The notes beneath the pieces are model-generated. The model was given only the letters and a program-made list of their open reading frames with translations. It ran no database searches and was not told the origin of the DNA. This document shows positions 1-4,500 of a stretch of DNA of 5,069 bases, one piece after another (within the stretch, counting starts at the first letter, position 1; every line of letters starts with the position of its first letter). Position numbers and translations under genes: made by a program. The DNA comes from Alphaproteobacteria bacterium (GTDB lineage Bacteria; Pseudomonadota; Alphaproteobacteria; Elsterales; Elsteraceae), in the NCBI GenBank assembly GCA_013297545.1, contig JAAFHH010000275.1:1-5069 (forward strand). Reading direction: 5' to 3'.

Positions 1-113
1 GACATCTGGCTCGATGCGCCGCGTCCGCCGGTGTCCCGGAAAACTTGGAACAGCGCCACCAACAAGAGCGCGATGATCGCCCAGACAGCGATGTTCTTGC
101 CGAAATTGTTCAC
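1..113 (-). CDS. ftsH: FtsH, ATP-dependent zinc metalloprotease, N-terminal fragment
   Basis: Only the first 37 codons are present; the gene runs off the left edge. From a GTG start at 113 the protein reads MNNFGKNIAVWAII, then a hydrophobic stretch to about residue 25 and a polar turn (RDTGGRGASSQM). This N-terminus is typical of proteobacterial FtsH: a short cytoplasmic tail, then the first transmembrane helix (about residues 8-25) leading to the periplasmic domain. FtsH is a membrane-anchored AAA+ hexamer that degrades misfolded membrane proteins and some regulators; none of its ATPase or protease motifs fall in the window. The start lies 18 bases after the tilS stop codon. A GGGG run (complement of 120-123) sits 6 bases upstream as a modest ribosome binding site. 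The close spacing suggests co-transcription with tilS, and the tilS-ftsH order supports the call. The short fragment is the main source of doubt. Confidence 0.88.
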   Translation of the reverse strand, partial: MNNFGKNIAVWAIIALLLVALFQVFRDTGGRGASSQM

Positions 114-131
114 GGGTAACCCCAACTTTCG

Positions 132-1262
132 CTACGCGCCCGCCCTGGCCGCGCTGTTGATCCCGGTATGTTCGCGACGACAGTCCCAAACATCAGCGAT
201 CATCGGCTGCGGCGGCAGAGCCGAACCATCGGTCGTCACAGTAGCGCCGACCAGGCAGTTCTCACAAGAAGGGAGGTGGGACGGTGCCCCCGACCCTTCA
301 AGTCCGCGGCTGCGGCGCGGACGTTCTGCCGCGATCACCACACGCGCGTCGCCCACGAGCCGGCAGCCGTGCAAGGTCGCCCGCACCGGGCCGGCCTGTA
401 GGTTGTGAAACAAGCGCTCCAACGCATCGGCCCGCGGACGCACCGATTGCCGGCCAACCTGACCCAGCAAGGCGGCCAGGGCCGCCAAGCCGAGTTCCGG
501 GTCGCTGCCCGCCAGTGCGTGGCGATCGACCACCCACCCGCCGGGTACTGGGGACACTGCCCGCACCAAGAGGGCTGCGGTCTCGCGCGCGAGGGTGGTG
601 CGCGCACGCTGCAGCCGTATCGCAGTCGCTGCCAGCCGCGCGCCTTCGCGCCCGAGCAGTTGGCGCACACCGGTGCGGCGAAAGCGCGGGTCGCGGTTCG
701 ATGGGTCGTCCACCACCGCGACACCGGCTTCCGCTGCCACCGCGATCAAGTCCTGCTTCGGCAGATCCAACAGTGGCCGCACCACCCGGCCGAAGGACCG
801 AAAGCCGATCGGCTGGATCGCAGACAAACCCGCAACCCCGGAGCCGCGCAGCAATCGATCGATCAGGGTTTCGGCTTGATCGTCTTGGTGGTGACCAAAG
901 GCGAGGTGCAGCACGCCGTGCCGGGTGCACCAGGCTTCCAGCAGCGCGTGGCGGGCCGTGCGCGCTGCTGCTTGAATGCCGCGCGTTGGTTTTGCTCCCA
1001 CCCAGGGGAGGATGGTGCTTTCGATGCTGAGACGGTCGAGCTCGGCTGCGACTCCCTTCGCTTCCGAATCGGATCCGGGCCGCAAGCCGTGGTCGACGAT
1101 CAGCCCCACCAGCCGGCCACCATGGGCAGCCACCCAGGGTTGGCACAGGAGCGCAAGCGCCATTGAATCCGGCCCGCCAGAGACCGCAAGCGCCAGGGTC
1201 GGCTCGCGTTCCCAGCCACCGAAGCTGTCTAGGGCGGTGGCGACTCGAGCACAGACGGCCAC
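132..1262 (-). CDS. tilS: TilS, tRNA(Ile)-lysidine synthetase
   Basis: 376 residues. TilS uses ATP and lysine to convert C34 of the CAU-anticodon tRNA-Ile to lysidine, so that it reads AUA and is charged with isoleucine; it acts in the cytoplasm. The N-terminal PP-loop ATP-pyrophosphatase motif SGGPDS is at residues 28-33. VDHGLRPGSDSEA (56-68), HHQDDQAET (124-132), RPLLDL (162-167) and DDPSNRDPRFRR..VR (185-200) follow, all family hallmarks in the expected order. The start is GTG at 1262, with GAGGGG (complement of 1271-1276) 8 bases upstream; SGGPDS at residue 28 is a normal distance from the start. The catalytic half is clear. The last 66 residues (311-376) are low in recognisable motifs and the protein is shorter than E. 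coli TilS (about 430), so the C-terminal tRNA-binding part looks reduced or divergent. It lies 55 bases after cpoB and 18 bases before ftsH. Confidence 0.95.
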   Translation of the reverse strand: MAVCARVATALDSFGGWEREPTLALAVSGGPDSMALALLCQPWVAAHGGRLVGLIVDHGLRPGSDSEAKGVAAELDRLSIESTILPWVGAKPTRGIQAAARTARHALLEAWCTRHGVLHLAFGHHQDDQAETLIDRLLRGSGVAGLSAIQPIGFRSFGRVVRPLLDLPKQDLIAVAAEAGVAVVDDPSNRDPRFRRTGVRQLLGREGARLAATAIRLQRARTTLARETAALLVRAVSPVPGGWVVDRHALAGSDPELGLAALAALLGQVGRQSVRPRADALERLFHNLQAGPVRATLHGCRLVGDARVVIAAERPRRSRGLEGSGAPSHLPSCENCLVGATVTTDGSALPPQPMIADVWDCRREHTGINSAARAGA

Positions 1263-1272
1263 CGTCTTCGCC

Positions 1273-1296
1273 CCTCGCCCGCCAAGCGGGGGGAGG
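1273..1296 (-). promoter_or_regulatory. Hairpin over the tilS ribosome binding site
   Basis: In the cpoB-tilS spacer, CCCGC (1278-1282) and GCGGG (1286-1290) form a perfect 5-bp stem with a 3-base loop. An outer CCTC/GAGG pairing (1273-1276 with 1293-1296) extends it across a small internal loop. Read on the minus strand, the downstream outer arm is the GAGG of the tilS Shine-Dalgarno. The structure could therefore mask the ribosome binding site. There is no T-run after it, so it is not a classical terminator. The pairing is directly visible; a regulatory role is inference. Confidence 0.35.
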
Positions 1297-1317
1297 AGTG
1301 CGACGGGGACATGGGCA

Positions 1318-2250
1318 TCAACGGCAGTTCAGCCGTTGGCGTTCTTCGTTAGCGCGGCGGCGCAGTGCGGCCAGCGCGGTCGGGTAGTCTTGCTGGAACC
1401 GGCCGAGGGCCGCACACGCATCCTCGCGCCGGTTGAGCGCGCCGAGCGACAATCCGAGCTTCAACAGGTTATCCGGCGCCTTGGAATTCTGCGGATAGCG
1501 CTGAAACCCCTGCAGGAACTGGCGGGCTGCTTCTTCGAAGTTATTGCGCACATAGAACGTCTCGCCCAGCCAGTACTGCGCGTTGCCGGCGAGCTGGTGC
1601 TGCGGGTGGGTCGAGACGAACTGCCGGAACGCGGCCTCAGCGGCCGGATATTGCGCACGGGTCAACAGGTCGAACGCGGTTTCATACTGATCCTGCGGTG
1701 TGCCCGTGGGCGGCGGGGCGGCGGCTGTCGCCTGCCCCGGACGCGCTGCCGCCTGCGCTGGCGGTGGCGGTGGCGGGGTTGCTGCTGCCTGCCCCGGTGG
1801 GCGCAACGGGCCGGGCTGACTGCCAGGACCTGGTTGGACTGCGGGTGCGTTCGGGGCTGCGGCTTGGCCGGGGCGCGCTGGTGCGGCGGTGCCACCACCA
1901 CGCTTTTCCAGCTCGTCCAGCCGGAACTCCAAGTCGGAGCTCAGGCGATCCATCCGGGTGGTGACCCGGCTCAGCTGGAACGCCAGTTCTTCGACTTGGC
2001 CAGTCAAGCGGCGCAGATCTTCTTCGACCTGCTGCAAGCGGGTTTGCAGAATCGCCCCACCTTCGCCGAAGGTGGCCGGAGCGCCCCCACTACCGGCAGG
2101 CCGGCCCTGGAACACCTGCTGCTGCAGGGTGCGAATCTCGGTTTCCAACCGCTGCAAGCGATCAGACAGCGCGCGCGTATCCTGGGCTGCCAGCGGGGTG
2201 GCGACCATCAGCAGCAAGCCGGCAACACCGGCGCGGAGCAGTCGTTTCAT
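1318..2250 (-). CDS. cpoB: CpoB (YbgF), Tol-Pal associated periplasmic coiled-coil/TPR protein
   Basis: 310 residues from ATG at 2250. In E. coli CpoB binds TolA and PBP1B in the periplasm and coordinates peptidoglycan synthesis with outer-membrane constriction. A Sec signal peptide (MKRLLRAG, hydrophobic core, PLAAQ) ends at about residue 22-23. Two heptad-like coiled-coil stretches follow (about 27-48 and 67-117, e.g. LQQVEEDLRRLTGQVEEL). Next come a Pro/Ala/Gln/Gly-rich linker (118-185) and a C-terminal TPR domain (186-310) with YETAFDLLTRAQY, QYWLGETFYVRNNFEEA and KLGLSLGALNRREDACAAL. Cys279 and Cys309 resemble the cysteine pair often seen in this family. A GTG at 2262 would add four residues but overlaps the Shine-Dalgarno, so ATG is preferred. 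The protein is longer than E. coli CpoB (about 263) because of the linker. It lies directly downstream of pal, as expected. Confidence 0.95.
   Translation of the reverse strand: MKRLLRAGVAGLLLMVATPLAAQDTRALSDRLQRLETEIRTLQQQVFQGRPAGSGGAPATFGEGGAILQTRLQQVEEDLRRLTGQVEELAFQLSRVTTRMDRLSSDLEFRLDELEKRGGGTAAPARPGQAAAPNAPAVQPGPGSQPGPLRPPGQAAATPPPPPPAQAAARPGQATAAAPPPTGTPQDQYETAFDLLTRAQYPAAEAAFRQFVSTHPQHQLAGNAQYWLGETFYVRNNFEEAARQFLQGFQRYPQNSKAPDNLLKLGLSLGALNRREDACAALGRFQQDYPTALAALRRRANEERQRLNCR
1696..1899 (-). repeat. Pro/Ala/Gln-rich linker in CpoB with degenerate PGQA repeats
   Basis: This segment codes for residues 118-185 of CpoB, between the coiled coil and the TPR domain. The unit PGQA recurs around residues 127-130, 152-155 and 171-174, each time followed by alanines and then prolines; a PPPPPP run lies at 159-164. 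The repeats are imperfect and irregularly spaced (25 and 19 residues between copies), so this is low-complexity sequence, not a clean tandem array. It is probably a flexible or extended spacer. Confidence 0.6.
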
Positions 2251-2255
2251 GGCAT

Positions 2256-2261
2256 TCCTCA
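2256..2261 (-). promoter_or_regulatory. cpoB ribosome binding site
   Basis: TGAGGA on the minus strand ends 5 bases before the ATG at 2250. This decides the cpoB start: the alternative GTG at 2262 overlaps this site and so cannot use it. Confidence 0.75.
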
Positions 2262-2290
2262 CGCGAGCTTACAGGTGTGCCAGCAGATAG

Positions 2291-2305
2291 CGCCGATCAG
2301 CGGCG
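2291..2305. repeat. Inverted repeat in pal-cpoB spacer, cpoB-proximal
   Basis: CGCCG (2291-2295) and CGGCG (2301-2305) form a perfect 5-bp GC stem with loop ATCAG. It lies about 40 bases upstream of the cpoB start and has no following T-run on the transcribed strand. It is the smallest of three hairpins in this spacer, and its function is unknown. Confidence 0.45.
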
Positions 2306-2330
2306 AAACCGTGGCGGCTACACACGACAA

Positions 2331-2360
2331 CGCCGACCCCAGGATGCCCCAGGGTCGGCG
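2331..2360. repeat. Strong inverted repeat in the middle of the pal-cpoB spacer
   Basis: CGCCGACCC (2331-2339) and GGGTCGGCG (2352-2360) form a perfect 9-bp, GC-rich stem with a 12-base loop. Downstream on the minus strand the sequence is TTGTCGTGTG, which is T-enriched but not a uniform T-tract. It could be a weak or partial terminator reducing read-through into cpoB, an mRNA-stabilising structure protecting the 3' end of the pal message, or part of a dispersed repeat family. The stem is plain to see; the role is not established. Confidence 0.6.
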
Positions 2361-2375
2361 CTGACCATACCTTCA

Positions 2376-2391
2376 ATCCGGCGAACCGGAT
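2376..2391 (-). repeat. Inverted repeat just after pal, UUCG loop on the mRNA strand
   Basis: ATCCGG (2376-2381) and CCGGAT (2386-2391) form a perfect 6-bp stem. Read on the transcribed minus strand the four-base loop is TTCG, giving a UUCG tetraloop in RNA, though closed by G-C and not the most stable C-G pair. It starts 9 bases after the pal stop codon. The following bases (TGAAGG) are not T-rich, so it is not a typical intrinsic terminator. Confidence 0.5.
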
Positions 2392-2400
2392 CAGTGCTGA

Positions 2401-2886
2401 CTACTGCAGCACCGTCACGCCGCGGCGGTTCTGCGCCCATGCGGCTTCGGTCGAACCGACCACCGCCGGACGTTCCTTGCCGAACGACGTGGTGGTGATG
2501 CGGGCCGCCGGCACGCCGAGCTGCACCATGAAGTCGCGCACTGCGCTGGCGCGGCGTTCGCCGAGCGCCAGGTTGTATTCGCGGGTGCCGCGCTCGTCAG
2601 CATGACCTTCGATCATGATGCGCGCCTGCGGGAAGCGAGCGATCACGGCAGCCTGGCGACGCAACACCGCCTGCGCATCCGGCGACAGGTTGAAACGGTT
2701 GAACGCGAAGAACACGCGGTCACCGGCTTCAGCAGCCAGGGTTTCTTGCATGCTGCGCTGCGTGGTAGCAGCCGGCGGAGTGGTGGTGGTGCCAGTGGTG
2801 CCGGTCGTGCCGGTGGACGCGGTGTCGGAGGCGCACGCCGCCAGCATGGTGGCAGCAGCGAGGGCGGTGAGCAGCTTCAAGCGCAT
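2401..2886 (-). CDS. pal: Pal, peptidoglycan-associated outer membrane lipoprotein
   Basis: 161 residues from ATG at 2886. Pal is anchored in the outer membrane by its lipidated N-terminus and binds meso-diaminopimelate in peptidoglycan; TolB competes for it, and the Tol motor moves it to division sites. The signal peptide ends in the lipobox LAAC, with Cys18 as the lipidated residue. Residue +2 is Ala, which fits outer-membrane sorting. A Thr/Gly/Pro linker (22-42) leads to the OmpA-like domain (about 57-161). Its signature GHADERGTREYNLALGERRA begins at 94. Asp97 and Arg112 match the spacing of the diaminopimelate-binding pair in OmpA-family proteins. The end, AWAQNRRGVTVL, is also typical. 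In-frame codons upstream reach 3054 but carry no signal features; the 2886 start has AAGGGG 8 bases upstream. It lies between tolB and cpoB. Confidence 0.97.
   Translation of the reverse strand: MRLKLLTALAAATMLAACASDTASTGTTGTTGTTTTPPAATTQRSMQETLAAEAGDRVFFAFNRFNLSPDAQAVLRRQAAVIARFPQARIMIEGHADERGTREYNLALGERRASAVRDFMVQLGVPAARITTTSFGKERPAVVGSTEAAWAQNRRGVTVLQ
2761..2823 (-). repeat. Thr/Gly-rich tether in Pal, imperfect short repeats
   Basis: Residues 22-42 of Pal are almost wholly Thr, Gly, Ser, Ala and Pro, with the unit TGT repeated (TGTTGTTGTTTT, then PPAATT). The DNA shows imperfect 9-base units of the ACC-GGC-ACC kind, the sort of sequence that can change length by slippage. It is the flexible tether between the lipid anchor and the peptidoglycan-binding domain. 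Confidence 0.6.
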
Positions 2887-3032
2887 GAGATAAACCCCTT
2901 GAGGACGGGACAGAGCAGAGTGCTGTACGTGGCCGGTGCATGGTGCAGCCGCGGTTGGAAGATGTCCACCTCCGCTCGGCACTGCAGTCCCGCAACTCCG
3001 GTCGGAACGGCCGCGACCATAGAGAGCGGTTC
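2887..3032 (-). promoter_or_regulatory. tolB-pal spacer with pal ribosome binding site
   Basis: This 146-base spacer carries AAGGGG (complement of 2895-2900), 8 bases before the pal ATG. GGTCG (3000-3004) and CGACC (3014-3018) could form a small 5-bp stem shortly after the tolB stop. A GGAGGTG sequence (complement of 2967-2973) looks like a perfect Shine-Dalgarno but has no usual start codon at the right distance. I see no convincing -35/-10 promoter pair, so pal is probably read from upstream. Confidence 0.5.
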
Positions 3033-4391
3033 TTACGGAATCAAGGGGCTCCACGCGGGGTCCGACGCATCTTCTGGCGTTGGCACCTCGCGCAGATTAT
3101 CGCCGCTGATGTTTACCTGCATCAAACGCGTGCGCTGCACACCGCGCGCGTCCGACGGACTCTGGCGGAAAAACATCACAACGCGGCCATTGGGCGACCA
3201 GGTCGGGCCTTCATCCAGGAAGCTTTGCGCCAGGATGCGTTCCGACGTGCCGTCCGGTCGCATCACGCCAATGGCGAAGCCATCACCGCGTTGAACCGTG
3301 AACGCGATCAAATCGCCGCGCGGCGACCAGACCGGCGTGGAATAGCGGCCCTGACCGAAACTGATTCGCTGCGGCGCGCTGCCGGTCGCACTCATCACAT
3401 AGATCTGCGGGCTGCCACCACGATCCGAATTGAAGACAATCCGTTGGCCATCAGGGGCATAGCTCGGCGACGTGTCGATGTTGCGGCCTTGCGTCAACTG
3501 CACCCGGCGGCGCGAGCGCAGGTCGAGTTCGTAGATCGTCGTCGCCCCACTTTCGGCCAGCGACATCACCACCCGGTTGCCATCGGGCGAGAATCGCGGC
3601 GCGAAACTCATACCCGAGAAGTCGCCCAAGACTTCCTGGCGGGCGGTATCCAGGTTGAACAAAAACACCCGCGGGCGGTTGTTGAAGTAGCTCATGTAGG
3701 TGATGTCGCGCGACACCGGGCTGAACCGCGGCGTCAGCGCCAGCAGGTTCACGTCCTGGGTCAGGAACTTCAGGTTCGCCCCGTCTTGATCCATCAGCGC
3801 CAAACGCTTGCGACGGTTGGTCGCAGGACCGGATTCGGAGATGAACACGATTTCGGTATCAAAATGACCGTCCTCGCCGGTGATCCGTTTCCAGATCAGG
3901 TCCGCGATCTTGTGGGCGATTCGCCGCCAGGACGAGGGATGGGCCGCCAACAGCTGGCCTTCGATCGATTGCTCGCCCGCGACATCCCACAGCCGGAATT
4001 CGACGCGCAACCGGCCATCGGGCTGCACGCCAGCCGCACCGGTGACCAGGGCTTGCGCGTTGATCACCCGCCAATCAGCGAATCGCGGCTGCACACCCAC
4101 CTGTTCGGGCTGCTGGATCCAGGCACCCCGCTCAATCGGCCGGAACAGGCCGGAGCGTTCCAAGTCCGCCGAGATCACTTGCGCGATGTCGCGGCCAAAG
4201 CGCTGCCCGTCGGTGCCTTGCGGCACCAGGTCTAGCACCGCGATCGGCATCGGCTGCGGATTGGCCCGCGTGATGTCGATCTGCAGCTGAGCAGCTGCAG
4301 GGCCGGTGGCGATCATGCCGGCAGCGCCGAGCATCACGCCGCGCCGCGACACCAATGGCGCTGCAGGACGCTGGTGGGGAACTAGAGCCAT
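3033..4391 (-). CDS. tolB: TolB, periplasmic beta-propeller protein of the Tol-Pal system
   Basis: 452 residues. TolB is periplasmic; it binds Pal through its propeller and TolA through its N-terminus, linking inner-membrane energy to the outer membrane. The signal region is unusual: SRRGVMLGAAG (15-25), a hydrophobic core and AAA before Gln35, which resembles a twin-arginine signal. The N-terminal domain (about 36-175) includes the typical PRFADWRVINAQALVTG (102-118). The propeller follows, with PD40-type motifs PRFSP (221), PRFSPDG (265), PSYAPDG (309), PVWSPRG (353), PTWSPNG (396) and PAWSP (445), about 44 residues apart, as expected for a six-bladed propeller. The ATG at 4391 has GGAGAG (complement of 4396-4401) 4 bases upstream. 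Length is close to E. coli TolB (430), the excess being in the N-terminal extension. It follows tolA by 109 bases and precedes pal by 146. Confidence 0.97.
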   Translation of the reverse strand: MALVPHQRPAAPLVSRRGVMLGAAGMIATGPAAAQLQIDITRANPQPMPIAVLDLVPQGTDGQRFGRDIAQVISADLERSGLFRPIERGAWIQQPEQVGVQPRFADWRVINAQALVTGAAGVQPDGRLRVEFRLWDVAGEQSIEGQLLAAHPSSWRRIAHKIADLIWKRITGEDGHFDTEIVFISESGPATNRRKRLALMDQDGANLKFLTQDVNLLALTPRFSPVSRDITYMSYFNNRPRVFLFNLDTARQEVLGDFSGMSFAPRFSPDGNRVVMSLAESGATTIYELDLRSRRRVQLTQGRNIDTSPSYAPDGQRIVFNSDRGGSPQIYVMSATGSAPQRISFGQGRYSTPVWSPRGDLIAFTVQRGDGFAIGVMRPDGTSERILAQSFLDEGPTWSPNGRVVMFFRQSPSDARGVQRTRLMQVNISGDNLREVPTPEDASDPAWSPLIP

Positions 4392-4500
4392 CGGTCTCTC
4401 CGGTAGATGCGGGCCAAGGGGGGCGGACCAGGGTGTGGCGTGGGAATGGGGCCCCGGTCAAGCGACCTTAGCCGCGATCCCGTGGCGATTTGATGGTGGT
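4392..4500 (-). promoter_or_regulatory. tolA-tolB spacer
   Basis: 109 bases between the tolA stop and the tolB start. The tolB Shine-Dalgarno GGAGAG is at the complement of 4396-4401. A TTGACC box (complement of 4455-4460) resembles an alphaproteobacterial -35 element, but no reasonable -10 hexamer lies 16-18 bases downstream (CCACAC is the match at 17). A promoter here is therefore weakly supported. A GGGGCCCC palindrome overlaps the supposed promoter spacer. No terminator is seen, which fits continued transcription into tolB. Confidence 0.4.

Noticed and set aside
2251..2262. GTG start for cpoB at 2262
   Set aside because: It overlaps the TGAGGA ribosome binding site of the ATG at 2250 and adds four residues not needed for the signal peptide.
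2265..2280. Sigma-54 promoter-like TGGCAC...GC upstream of cpoB
   Set aside because: TGGCAC is present on the minus strand, but the downstream GC is one base out of the required spacing and the -12 element is otherwise poor.
2331..2360. Strong hairpin as a full intrinsic terminator after pal
   Set aside because: The stem is good, but the following bases TTGTCGTGTG are not a uniform T-tract. I list it as an inverted repeat with uncertain role.
976..2364. Plus-strand open frame of 462 codons opposite tilS and cpoB
   Set aside because: It is antisense to two clearly recognised genes, is rich in Arg, Gly and Cys, crosses their boundary, and shows no domain or ribosome binding site. It is a typical shadow frame of GC-rich DNA.
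2887..3054. Upstream extension of pal by 56 codons to an ATG at 3054
   Set aside because: It would overlap tolB and bury the lipoprotein signal peptide and its lipobox in the interior. The ATG at 2886 has its own good ribosome binding site.
2940..4235. Plus-strand open frame of 431 codons opposite tolB
   Set aside because: It is the reverse-strand shadow of the TolB propeller; it is very rich in Arg and His and has no recognisable motif.
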